A stretch of DNA of 64,000 bases from the NCBI GenBank assembly GCA_945870155.1, contig CAMBSB010000001.1, positions 43,916-107,915 on the forward strand, written 5' to 3'. This document shows positions 22,373 to 32,467 of this stretch, one piece after another. This DNA comes from Paludibacter jiangxiensis. GTDB taxonomy: Bacteria; Bacteroidota; Bacteroidia; Bacteroidales; Paludibacteraceae. Below the pieces are notes generated by a model. The model saw nothing but the letters and a program-made list of their open reading frames with translations. It ran no database searches and had not been told where the DNA came from. Numbering within the stretch: position 1 is the stretch's first letter; every line of letters starts with the position of its first letter. The position numbers and the translations under genes are program-made.

Positions 22373-23692
22373 CTAATCGATTTTATATACTCTTACCCAG
22401 TCAACTTCCAGAGAACCGGTTGAACCGGTCATTTTAGTTGGAATAAATGAGTTGAAAACTAAGTACATAGCTTCATTTGGTATGTTGTTTTTTGTTCGAT
22501 AAACTTCAATATTATTTATCATCCAAATTAGTTCTTTGTCAGTCCATTTTAGTGAATAAATATAATATGATAGAGGCGAAATTCCTCTAACAGTTGTACC
22601 TTCAAATTTATTTTTATTGATATTCCCAACTTTTATGTGTTTTCCATCGAAGTGAAAAATATTGATTAAGGTCATTTTATTGTCCGATCCCAGCCAAAAA
22701 GCATGATTAATTCTGCCGGTACAACGTAATTTAGCACTAAAAACTCCCCCTTTTTGTCTGAATTCATTCGCAGTTTGTATTACATCTGATGAAAAATCAA
22801 ATTCTTTTTCCACAAAACCATGTATATGATCCCAAGCTTTACTTCTTACTTTTTCATGTTTGGTTCTGAGTGTTAAATGCCCATTTTCAACAGAGATATT
22901 TCTACCTTCGTTGTTGGCTTGTTGTTCGTTAGCATACGAATGATTTCCTATGAGTTTAGCACTTTTGTATTTAAAACCAAAATCCCAACGTGAATTGGTT
23001 AAAGTATTCCATTGAAATTCATCGCTAAAACTTAGTTTTAATTTTTTGTATTCATTAAATCTTTCGGGTTTTTCGTTCAGATAAAAAACAATATCCGGGT
23101 TTTTAGCAAGTTCATAAAAACGTTGTTCCTTGGCATATTCTGGTGTGGTTTTCCAACGATTTTGATTTTGCCAAAAAGCATTTTTAGATTTGAATTCAGG
23201 CGTAGAGCATAATTTTTTCAATTCGTTATATTCTTTCAGAATATACGACTCATGAAATCTACAATATATTTTATATGATTTTGAGCGTTCAAAGTTTTTT
23301 AAAGTCTGAAGTTTCTCCGAAGTCTTTAATTTGGTTTTGTCGCCTAAATCAACATATTCAGGGCTAGCTTTAAATTCAAGGTATTGCTCAAGTATTTTTG
23401 ACTTAAGCACTTGAAAATAAATGTTTAAAGCTCCTGAGTTTTCAAGTTTTGCTAGTTTCTTGGAATTTCTATATTCTTCAGTATCTTTATATTTCCTGTT
23501 TTGAAGTGTCTTTTTATTTTCAATAAAACTTGAAGATTTTACCTCATGAAATAATGACTTATATTCTGCAAGTTCCAATGAATTTTCAACTTCAGTATAG
23601 CGGCGCATACTTTGTGTCAACTCGAATTCCATTTTTTCGAGTTTGGATGTTGGTGTTAACCCTCCAAAAAGTTTTTTCCAAAAGACATTCAT
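22373..23692 (-). CDS. GH16-like lectin-fold protein with N-terminal repeats, catalytic acids absent
   Basis: The C-terminal domain (about 225-439) has the concanavalin-like layout of GH16: VENGHLTLRTKHE, GGVFSAKLRCTGRINHAFWLG and a final SLEVDWVRVYKID. In active enzymes an ExDxxE motif follows the FW..G segment. Here the equivalent stretch is MTLINIFHF (340-348), with no acidic residue, so glycosidase activity is unlikely and binding is more plausible. The first 225 residues contain about three repeats of some 55 residues of the form EY..LK..S.EF...K (starting near 43, 103 and 154, with a half unit at 214). No signal peptide is visible. It lies just upstream of the glycosyltransferase run and may belong to it functionally. 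Confidence 0.7.
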   Translation of the reverse strand: MNVFWKKLFGGLTPTSKLEKMEFELTQSMRRYTEVENSLELAEYKSLFHEVKSSSFIENKKTLQNRKYKDTEEYRNSKKLAKLENSGALNIYFQVLKSKILEQYLEFKASPEYVDLGDKTKLKTSEKLQTLKNFERSKSYKIYCRFHESYILKEYNELKKLCSTPEFKSKNAFWQNQNRWKTTPEYAKEQRFYELAKNPDIVFYLNEKPERFNEYKKLKLSFSDEFQWNTLTNSRWDFGFKYKSAKLIGNHSYANEQQANNEGRNISVENGHLTLRTKHEKVRSKAWDHIHGFVEKEFDFSSDVIQTANEFRQKGGVFSAKLRCTGRINHAFWLGSDNKMTLINIFHFDGKHIKVGNINKNKFEGTTVRGISPLSYYIYSLKWTDKELIWMINNIEVYRTKNNIPNEAMYLVFNSFIPTKMTGSTGSLEVDWVRVYKID

Positions 23693-23734
23693 AATTTTTT
23701 AATTTATAATTAAACAATTGGTTAAGCTTTCTTC

Positions 23735-24280
23735 TCAAGTATGTTGAGAAATTTCTCGAATAACTTGTATACACTGACTTATATCCGAAACTATTATAGG
23801 TTCAAATAGTACGATAGGAATAAATCCTTCGGCAATCATTTTTTCTGTAAGCAAAAATAGTTCATCGTAAAATCCATTTTGATTTACAATAATTGTTTCT
23901 TTTTTGTGCTCACCAACAATGCCGGATGCCAAAACATCAAACAATTCATCCAACGTTCCAAAACTACCAGGTAGTACAACGAAAATGTCAGCCGCAGCCT
24001 TCATCTTCGCTTTTCTTTCGCTCATGCTTTCTACAATTACCAGTTCAGTACAAAGCGAACTTTGTCTGTTCATACGTATCACAGCATCGGGAATAACACC
24101 TATAATTTTGCCTTTTTTATTGCTAACACCTTCTGAAATAGAAGACATTAAACCACCTGTTGCTCCACCAAAAACCAAAGTGTGACCATTTTCGGCCATC
24201 CATTCACCCAGTTGGTAAGCCGATTGTTTGTAATGTTCGGCTATGTGGTTACTCGAGGAACAGTAAACGGCGATATTCAT
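23735..24280 (-). CDS. LOG family protein (TIGR00730, Rossmann fold)
   Basis: This 181-residue protein has the lysine-decarboxylase-like/LOG signature: NIAVYCSSSNHI at the N-terminus, LVFGGATGGLMSSISEGV, ESMSERKAKM and PGSFGTLDELFDVLASGIVGEH, corresponding to PGGxGTxxE. Characterised members hydrolyse nucleoside monophosphates of cytokinin type to release the base; the natural substrate in Bacteroidetes is unknown. The motif has Ser in place of the second Gly. A GTTTCNN heptamer array begins at the 5' edge of the gene. Confidence 0.85.
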   Translation of the reverse strand: MNIAVYCSSSNHIAEHYKQSAYQLGEWMAENGHTLVFGGATGGLMSSISEGVSNKKGKIIGVIPDAVIRMNRQSSLCTELVIVESMSERKAKMKAAADIFVVLPGSFGTLDELFDVLASGIVGEHKKETIIVNQNGFYDELFLLTEKMIAEGFIPIVLFEPIIVSDISQCIQVIREISQHT

Positions 24281-24281
24281 G

Positions 24282-24352
24282 GTTTCATTGTTTAGTGTTT
24301 CAAGTTTCGTGTTTCAGGTTTTAACATGGAAACCGAAACTTAAAACTCGAAA
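24282..24352. repeat. GTTTCNN heptamer array with inverted arm
   Basis: GTTTCAA, GTTTCGT, GTTTCAG and GTTTTAA follow one another at exactly 7-base steps from 24297. About 4 bases later the complementary pattern (GAAACCGAAAC, AAAACTCGAAA) runs the other way, so the transcript could fold. It lies in the short gap between gyrB and the LOG gene. Confidence 0.6.
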
Positions 24353-24357
24353 TAATA

Positions 24358-26667
<2,310 letters not shown>

Positions 26668-27987
26668 TTAGTTTATATCGTTAAGTGCTAGTTTGTAGGT
26701 TTTTAATGCTCTATCACGTGCAAAAGTATGTTCTACTATAGGTTTTGGATAATCAAAAGAATTCAAATCATCCACCCATTTATTGATGTATTTTAATTCA
26801 GGGTCATAGCGTTTAGTTTGTTCGGCAGGGTTAAAAATTCTGAAGTAAGGTGCAGCATCACATCCACATCCGGCGGCCCATTGCCAATTACCATTGTTGG
26901 CCGATAAATCGTAATCCAACAATTTTTGGGCAAAATATGCTTCGCCCCATCGCCAATCGATCAATAAATCTTTTGTTAGAAAACTGGCAACTATCATACG
27001 CACTCGGTTGTGCATTAAGCCTGTGGCATTTAATTGACGCATTCCGGCATCTACAATTGGATAACCAGTTTTGCCTTCGCACCAAAGCTTAAATCCATTT
27101 TCATCAATCAACCAAGGTATTTGGTCATATTTTTTTTTGAAAGCTCCATTTTCTACATAAGGAAAATGCATTAAAATAGCCATAAAAAATTCTCTCCAAA
27201 TAAGCTCATTTAACCAAATTTCGTTTGTTTTTATTGCTATTGAAACTAGTTTGCGTATGCTTATTGTGCCAAATCGTAAGTGAACACTCAAATCACTAGT
27301 TCCAACCACAGAAGGAAAATTACGCGTATCGCCATAATTTTTTATTATGTTTAAATCAATAACAGCTTTTGTAAATGGTAGTTCGTTTTTAATAAAACCT
27401 ATTTCTTTTAATTCAGGAATTTCTATGTTTTCACATTTTATCGTATGTGATAAAAAGCTTTCCGACAAATAGTTGTGATAATTTTTCGGACTAATCTTTT
27501 GTTTCCAAATCTTTGAATATGGAGTAAAAATTGTATAAGGGCTGCCATCACTTTTCAACACTTCGTTCCATTCAAATATTACCTGATCTTTGAATGTTTT
27601 GAATCGAATGTTTTTTGAATCTAATAAGTTTTCTACTTCTTTGTCGCGCGCCAAAGCATAAGGTTCGTAATCCCTGTTTGTGAAAACAGCATTGACATCA
27701 TAGTCTTTGGTTAATTCATCAAACACTTCAACCGGATTTCCATATTTAACCAGCAAAGTTGAACCGTTTTTAGCAAATTCTACTTGCAAATTAAGCAATA
27801 TAATCCGAATTAAATTGACTCTTTTATCACTTTTATCATCTATTTTTGATAGTATGTTTGTGTCAAAAATAAAAAGAGGTAAAACATTCAAATCAGAGTT
27901 TAGTGCATGAAAAAGTCCCACATTATCTTCGATTCTAAGATCGCGTCGGTACCAAAAAATATTTACAGCTAATTTTATTTTTGACAT
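26668..27987 (-). CDS. phr: Deoxyribodipyrimidine photolyase
   Basis: This light-driven repair flavoenzyme reverses UV pyrimidine dimers. With the ATG chosen here it has 439 residues; a 27-residue upstream extension exists but lacks family similarity. The N-terminal antenna domain begins NIFWYRRDLRIEDN. The FAD-binding domain includes WLNELIWREFFMAIL, EGKTGYPIVDAGMRQLNATGLMHNRVRMIVASFLTKDL and DWRWGEAYFAQKLLDYDLSANNGNWQWAAGCGCDAAPYFRIFNP. The WQWA and NRVRM motifs identify the class I CPD photolyase group. It is transcribed divergently from an alkylguanine methyltransferase gene. Confidence 0.93.
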   Translation of the reverse strand: MSKIKLAVNIFWYRRDLRIEDNVGLFHALNSDLNVLPLFIFDTNILSKIDDKSDKRVNLIRIILLNLQVEFAKNGSTLLVKYGNPVEVFDELTKDYDVNAVFTNRDYEPYALARDKEVENLLDSKNIRFKTFKDQVIFEWNEVLKSDGSPYTIFTPYSKIWKQKISPKNYHNYLSESFLSHTIKCENIEIPELKEIGFIKNELPFTKAVIDLNIIKNYGDTRNFPSVVGTSDLSVHLRFGTISIRKLVSIAIKTNEIWLNELIWREFFMAILMHFPYVENGAFKKKYDQIPWLIDENGFKLWCEGKTGYPIVDAGMRQLNATGLMHNRVRMIVASFLTKDLLIDWRWGEAYFAQKLLDYDLSANNGNWQWAAGCGCDAAPYFRIFNPAEQTKRYDPELKYINKWVDDLNSFDYPKPIVEHTFARDRALKTYKLALNDIN

Positions 27988-28014
27988 AATATCAAATTCT
28001 TTCAATTTATTGAT

Positions 28015-28033
28015 TAATTTTGCAACAAAAGTA
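28015..28033. promoter_or_regulatory. Opposed -7 elements between phr and ogt
   Basis: TAATTTTG on the plus strand (28015-28022) and TACTTTTG on the minus strand (28026-28033) both fit TAnnTTTG and point toward ogt and phr respectively. No clear -33 element accompanies either. Confidence 0.4.
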
Positions 28034-28129
28034 ATTGACTTTTTGAAATGTTTGAAAATAAAATACATTTTTATATATAAATGTTCTCAAAATGCTTTTG
28101 GTTTACTTTTTCAATTAAATCACAGTTTT

Positions 28130-28627
28130 ATGAAAGAATTAAACGCATATTCTAAACCTGCTTATGGCTTTAGTAATACACCTTTTGGCGAATGCTTAAT
28201 TGCATTTTCGGATGACGGAATTTGTGCATTAACGTTTCCCGAAGACAGAGAAAGTGGATTGTTAGAATTGGAACGTAGATTTCAAAATATAAAATTTACT
28301 TATGATAATTATAAGGCTGAAAAATATGTAAGACAAATTTTTGAGTTAAAAGAAATGCCGGAATTATATTTAATCGGCACTCCATTTCAAATTTCAATTT
28401 GGGAAGCATTGCAACAAATTCCCAAAGGAAAAACAAGTACTTATGCTAAAATAGCCGAAGTTATAGGTCGCCCAAAAGCCGTTAGAGCCGTTGGTTCTGC
28501 TATTGGCGCCAATCCAATTGCATTTCTGATTCCTTGTCATCGCGTATTAAGAACCGATGGCGGTTTGGGTGGGTTTAGATGGGGGCTAGAAATTAAGAAA
28601 AAAATGTTGGATTGGGAAATAAAATAG
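28130..28627 (+). CDS. ogt: Methylated-DNA-[protein]-cysteine S-methyltransferase
   Basis: This suicide enzyme transfers alkyl groups from O6-alkylguanine to its own cysteine. The active-site motif IPCHRV places the acceptor at Cys136. The helix-turn-helix region is GKTSTYAKIAEVIGRPKAVRAVGSAIGANPIAF, and GGLGGFRWGLEIKK follows the active site. The ATG used gives 165 residues, the usual length. The longer upstream frame adds 40 residues without family similarity and would overlap the phr leader. The gene is head-to-head with phr, forming a DNA-damage-reversal pair. Confidence 0.93.
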   Translation: MKELNAYSKPAYGFSNTPFGECLIAFSDDGICALTFPEDRESGLLELERRFQNIKFTYDNYKAEKYVRQIFELKEMPELYLIGTPFQISIWEALQQIPKGKTSTYAKIAEVIGRPKAVRAVGSAIGANPIAFLIPCHRVLRTDGGLGGFRWGLEIKKKMLDWEIK

Positions 28628-28644
28628 AAAAACCATTTTTCAAG

Positions 28645-29058
28645 CTATATTTTTTGGTCAGAAAATATAGATTCTTCAAAATTCACAAATTGCATCAAAT
28701 TAACAGGCAATTGCAGCTTTTGCCAATTTAATTCCATCTCTTTGTCAAATGCTGCTTTAATTGCATATTTTGCAGCATATTTAGCATGAGTTGAAACATG
28801 CGCTGTTGCTGCGGCATGTCCAGCGGATCGTGCTGCTGCTTTTGCATTTAAATTGACTGTTACTCGTGCTGCGTCATGAGCCGCAAAAGCAAATTTTCGT
28901 GCCTCCCCAATTTTTATTTCACCTCTACTCCAGGCTTTTGCAGCTTCTATTGCATTGCGTGGTCTCGCATCCTTGCTGTTTTCTTCAAAGATATTTAGCA
29001 CATGACCGGCACATTCAGCAGCCCAAAATGTAAGTTGCTTATGCTCTTTTTCAGTCAT
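28645..29058 (-). CDS. Imm-5-like putative immunity protein
   Basis: This 137-residue alanine-rich helical protein has the pattern of the putative immunity (Imm-5-like) family: FWAAECAGHVLNIFE, DARPRNAIEAAKAWSRGEI, GEARKFAFAAHDAARV and AAARSAGHAAATAHVSTHAKYAAKYAIKAA. Members are found widely, usually without an adjacent toxin, and their activity is not established. Here the gene overlaps by 8 bases the end of a lipoprotein gene with no toxin features, so the immunity label is a family name only. Confidence 0.8.
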   Translation of the reverse strand: MTEKEHKQLTFWAAECAGHVLNIFEENSKDARPRNAIEAAKAWSRGEIKIGEARKFAFAAHDAARVTVNLNAKAAARSAGHAAATAHVSTHAKYAAKYAIKAAFDKEMELNWQKLQLPVNLMQFVNFEESIFSDQKI

Positions 29059-29524
29059 TTAGTTTCCCTTCATTTTTGAGTTTTTGTAAAAAAATCTGCC
29101 AGTTTTTCTCGCGCTTTTCCTTGTTTTTGGTTCGTTGTTCGTCAACAATCCAATTAGGGTATCCATTTTCAAGAAAAACTGCATTGTTAGAGAAGTGCAT
29201 AACTAAATCGTCTACTATGGATGACATTATATCCAAAGCCATTTTGGCGGTAAATAAACTATCATTATCCAGATAAAATATGAATTTGTTGAAATTTTGA
29301 AGTTCTTTTAAATCGATAGATGACTTTAATTTTAATTCTTTTGTTGATGTGTTAAACCATACAATATCTTCCTGATTGAAAATTACTTTATCAGAAATTT
29401 TTTTGTCAAAGTTGTTTGAAGCTTTACAATAAAGTTTGGAAGAATCTTGAAGGTTATCAATTGGTTTACAGCCGGTTATTGTAAGGCTGAAAATAGTGAT
29501 TGTAATGATTAAAAATTGTTTCAT
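29051..29524 (-). CDS. Lipoprotein of unknown function, coupled to the Imm-5-like gene
   Basis: This 157-residue protein has a lipoprotein signal: hydrophobic stretch 4-16, then TITGC with Cys19 as lipidation site. The mature part is acidic with a helical, lysine-rich C-terminus (WIVDEQRTKNKEKREKNWQIFLQKLKNEGKL). I do not recognise a characterised family. Its last codons overlap the start of the Imm-5-like gene, indicating translational coupling. Confidence 0.65.
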   Translation of the reverse strand: MKQFLIITITIFSLTITGCKPIDNLQDSSKLYCKASNNFDKKISDKVIFNQEDIVWFNTSTKELKLKSSIDLKELQNFNKFIFYLDNDSLFTAKMALDIMSSIVDDLVMHFSNNAVFLENGYPNWIVDEQRTKNKEKREKNWQIFLQKLKNEGKLND

Positions 29525-29684
29525 ATTGTATGTTTAGTAATTAGGTTATTTTGATTTACAATACAAATGTATAAATTTTAAATTATTATCTCAGTAATTA
29601 TCAATTTCTTTTTTAGTAATAGTCATAATTAATTTATTCTCCTTATTTTTGCATTGAACTTATACATTACATCAATTTTAAGAT

Positions 29685-31100
29685 ATGAAACTTACGTTTA
29701 ATTTTTTGCTGTTTTTTGTTTTTGGTATCCAAATTTTTAGTGCTAATATTGTAGATAAATTCAGAGAAAATGTTTTGTTGCAAAATGCAAATATTAGTTT
29801 GTTAGTCAAGGATTTACAAACCAACAAGACATTGTATGATTTTAGACCAAATAACAGTATAATTACCGCTTCAACCATGAAAGTGATCACAACAGCAACA
29901 GCTTTAGAGATGTTTGGTCCGGATTTTAGGATGGAAACTAAGCTGGAAATTGATGGCGAAATTACGAAAGATGGTGTTTTAAACGGAAATTTATATATCA
30001 AAGGTGGAGGCGACCCAACTTTGGGTTCAGCTAAAATTGGAGAGATTGATTTTCTTTCGAAATGGGTTGGAGCTGTTTTAAATGCAGGGATTAAAAAAAT
30101 TAACGGCAGGATAATTGCCAATGACTATTTCTTTGAACAACAAGTGATTAATCCCAAATGGACTTGGGAAGATATGGGGAATTATTATGCGCCAGGCATA
30201 CATGGCATTGCCTATTTGGATAATACATATAAATTGATTTTTAAAACCGGAAAAATTGGTACAAGCCCCGAAATTATACAAATAGACCCTGAAATTCCAG
30301 GTTTAGAAATTCAAAATTTTGTAAAAGTTACTGCAACAAACTCGGATAATGCATATTTTTATGGTGCGCCTTTTTCGAACGTTAGAAGTGTTTATGGCGA
30401 AATTCCCGCATACAAAAACGAGTTTCCGGTGAAAGGAGATATTCCCAATCCGGGCTTACTTTTGGCACAACATTTTCAAAAAAAACTCAATGAATCAGGA
30501 TGTGAAATCGTTGAACCACCTGCTTCGGAAAGGATAAATAATTGCAAAAAGTTTGCTATTTACACCCATTATTCTCCTACTTTACAAGAAATTATTAACG
30601 AAACAAATATAACGAGTAACAACCTTTTTGCGGAATATCTTTTTAAGCAAATAGGAGCTAAAACCAGTATTCCAGGAACCGTTGACAATGCTATTATCAA
30701 TATCAAATCATTTTGGAAAAGTAAAGGTTTATCTGTAGATGAGCTTTTTCAGTGCGATGGTTCAGGACTTTCACCATCAAATGCTGTATCTGCAAATTTT
30801 TTCGTGGAATTGCTTTTTTATATGAAAGAAAAAAGCAAAAACAGCGATATTTTCTACCAGAGCTTGCCTGTTTCGGGTGAAAGTGGAACACTCAAAACTT
30901 TACTTGAAAAATCGCCCTTGAATGGTAAAGTTCATGCCAAAAGTGGTTCAATATCGCGTGTTAAATCTTATGTTGGTTACATTGAATTAAACAATAAAAC
31001 CCTTGTTTTTGCTCTGCTGGTAAATAATGCCAATGGAACATCCAAAGAAGTAACTAAGAAAATGGAAGAGTTTTTTCTGAATGTTGCTAAGGATAAGTGA
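29685..31100 (+). CDS. dacB: D-alanyl-D-alanine carboxypeptidase/endopeptidase (PBP4, class C)
   Basis: The 471-residue secreted penicillin-binding protein has a signal peptide (about 1-20). The catalytic motif STMK has Ser63 and Lys66. The extra domain typical of PBP4 follows (LNGNLYIKGGGDPTLGSA), then CDGSGLSPSNAVS (SxN motif), VSGESGTLKTLL and VHAKSGSISRVKSYVGYI (KTG-type motif, here KSG). It trims peptide stems and cross-links of periplasmic peptidoglycan. A TATTTTTG -7-like element lies about 35 bases upstream. An octamer repeat array follows the stop codon. Confidence 0.92.
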   Translation: MKLTFNFLLFFVFGIQIFSANIVDKFRENVLLQNANISLLVKDLQTNKTLYDFRPNNSIITASTMKVITTATALEMFGPDFRMETKLEIDGEITKDGVLNGNLYIKGGGDPTLGSAKIGEIDFLSKWVGAVLNAGIKKINGRIIANDYFFEQQVINPKWTWEDMGNYYAPGIHGIAYLDNTYKLIFKTGKIGTSPEIIQIDPEIPGLEIQNFVKVTATNSDNAYFYGAPFSNVRSVYGEIPAYKNEFPVKGDIPNPGLLLAQHFQKKLNESGCEIVEPPASERINNCKKFAIYTHYSPTLQEIINETNITSNNLFAEYLFKQIGAKTSIPGTVDNAIINIKSFWKSKGLSVDELFQCDGSGLSPSNAVSANFFVELLFYMKEKSKNSDIFYQSLPVSGESGTLKTLLEKSPLNGKVHAKSGSISRVKSYVGYIELNNKTLVFALLVNNANGTSKEVTKKMEEFFLNVAKDK

Positions 31101-31102
31101 TT

Positions 31103-31290
31103 AATGTGATGATGTGATGATGTGATGATTTGAAGATTTGAAGATTTGAAGATTTGAAGATGTGGAGATGTGATGATGTGGAGATGTGATGATGTGATGT
31201 GTCAACCAATCTACCACCCAATTAACAAATTAACAAATCAACCAATTAACCAATCAACCAATTAACGAACTAACCAATCAACCAACCCCA
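31103..31290. repeat. Double octamer tandem-repeat array between dacB and birA
   Basis: From 31111 to 31198 eleven units of GATGTGAT, GATTTGAA or GATGTGGA follow in exact 8-base register. From about 31220 to 31283 eight units of AATYAACN continue, also at 8-base steps, and run almost to the birA start codon. No spacers are present, so it is not CRISPR. Confidence 0.8.
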
Positions 31291-32016
31291 ATGAACTATA
31301 ATGAAATGTTTGTTAAAGAAACTCATTCAACAAATGCACTTTTAAAAAAAATGTTGACTGAAGGTACTTATGCTGATAAGTTTTTATTATATACAGATTT
31401 TCAGACTGCAGGTAAGGGGCAAATGGGCAATTCGTGGGAATCGGAAAGAGGGAAGAATCTGTTGTTTAGTATGGTGATTTATCCTTTGCATATAGCTGTG
31501 AACGAGCAATTTATTATTTCTCAAATTATTAGTTTGGCAATAATAAAAACACTTGAAAAATACGATGCAGGTTTCAGCATAAAATGGCCTAATGATATTT
31601 ATTGGAACGATAAAAAAATTGGGGGAATATTGATTGAGAATTCAATTCAAGGGAAAATGTTAAAGACCTCAATTATTGGCATAGGATTAAATATCAATCA
31701 AAAGGTATTTTTAAGCAAAGCGCCTAACCCTATTTCCTTAGCTCTTATTTTGGGAAAATCAATGAATAGAAAAAATATATTGACTGAGATATTCAATAAT
31801 TTTGAAGCATTATACAACAATTTTGATGAAAAAAGTATCAAACAATCATATTTCGAATATTTATACCGAAATGCCGGATTTCATTCATATATTGATAACG
31901 GAATGGTTTTCAGCGCGAGAATTATGCAGGTTTTAGCTGATGGACAATTAGAACTTGAAACTAGTACGGGCGAGATAAAAAGCTATTATTTTAAAGAAGT
32001 GGAGTTTTTAATCTGA
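31291..32016 (+). CDS. birA: Biotin-[acetyl-CoA-carboxylase] ligase
   Basis: This 241-residue, single-domain biotin protein ligase makes biotinyl-AMP and attaches biotin to carrier proteins. Motifs are ETHSTNALLKKML at the start, AGKGQMGNSWESERGKNLLFSM (the GRGRxGxxW biotin/ATP loop, here GKGQMGNSW), IKWPNDIYWNDKKIGGILIE and IGIGLNIN. It lacks the N-terminal helix-turn-helix of bifunctional BirA, so it is probably not a repressor. The leader is an octamer repeat array that ends just before the ATG. Confidence 0.92.
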   Translation: MNYNEMFVKETHSTNALLKKMLTEGTYADKFLLYTDFQTAGKGQMGNSWESERGKNLLFSMVIYPLHIAVNEQFIISQIISLAIIKTLEKYDAGFSIKWPNDIYWNDKKIGGILIENSIQGKMLKTSIIGIGLNINQKVFLSKAPNPISLALILGKSMNRKNILTEIFNNFEALYNNFDEKSIKQSYFEYLYRNAGFHSYIDNGMVFSARIMQVLADGQLELETSTGEIKSYYFKEVEFLI

Positions 32017-32030
32017 AAAGTAAAAAGTTT

Positions 32031-32058
32031 GTTTCGTGTTTTGAGTTTCATGTTTCGT
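32031..32058. repeat. GTTTCNN heptamer array
   Basis: GTTTCGT, GTTTTGA, GTTTCAT and GTTTCGT occur in perfect 7-base register just after birA. A CTACCTGAGGTAGACAAG module follows, resembling one near 3820. Confidence 0.65.
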
Positions 32059-32172
32059 AATCGGGATGACAGAGTTCTACCTGAGGTAGACAAGTCCGAC
32101 TTTGTTAAATTATGTTCAGGATAATTGGGTTCAGAATCGGTTTTATTAAAGCTTTGAAGTTAAATTCCAATA

Positions 32173-32397
32173 TTATTCTTTAATTTCTTCATAGTCAACG
32201 TATTCTCCTTCGTTTTTAGAAAATACTTTTGATTTCGATTTTTTTGAATTTTCGAAATTTTGACCCGATTCGTTTGTATTATTACTATTTTTTCTTCGTC
32301 CAAAACCAAAAATTGAACGAATAAAACCTACCACTGAAACCAGAATAAACAGACCAATAAATAGGATGAAGATAATCAATAAAAATATAAAATTCAT
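32173..32397 (-). CDS. DUF4834 family small membrane protein
   Basis: This 74-residue protein has one hydrophobic N-terminal helix (about 3-28), a basic patch (FGFGRRKNSNN), a polar linker and the conserved C-terminal FSKNEGEYVDYEEIKE typical of DUF4834, a Bacteroidetes-specific family of unknown function. It lies 70 bases from metF on the same strand and could be co-transcribed with it. Confidence 0.8.
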   Translation of the reverse strand: MNFIFLLIIFILFIGLFILVSVVGFIRSIFGFGRRKNSNNTNESGQNFENSKKSKSKVFSKNEGEYVDYEEIKE

Positions 32398-32467
32398 TTT
32401 ATTTTAAAGAATTGAAAAGTTCAATTTTAATTTAATATCGTTTTTTATAAATCAAATTTTATGAGTA

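Noticed and set aside
29678..30121. 147-codon frame antisense to dacB
   Set aside because: It lies entirely within the coding sequence of a clear PBP4 gene; its proline/isoleucine-rich translation looks like a shadow frame.
31103..31290. CRISPR array
   Set aside because: Units are 8 bases, contiguous and without spacers, and no cas genes are present.
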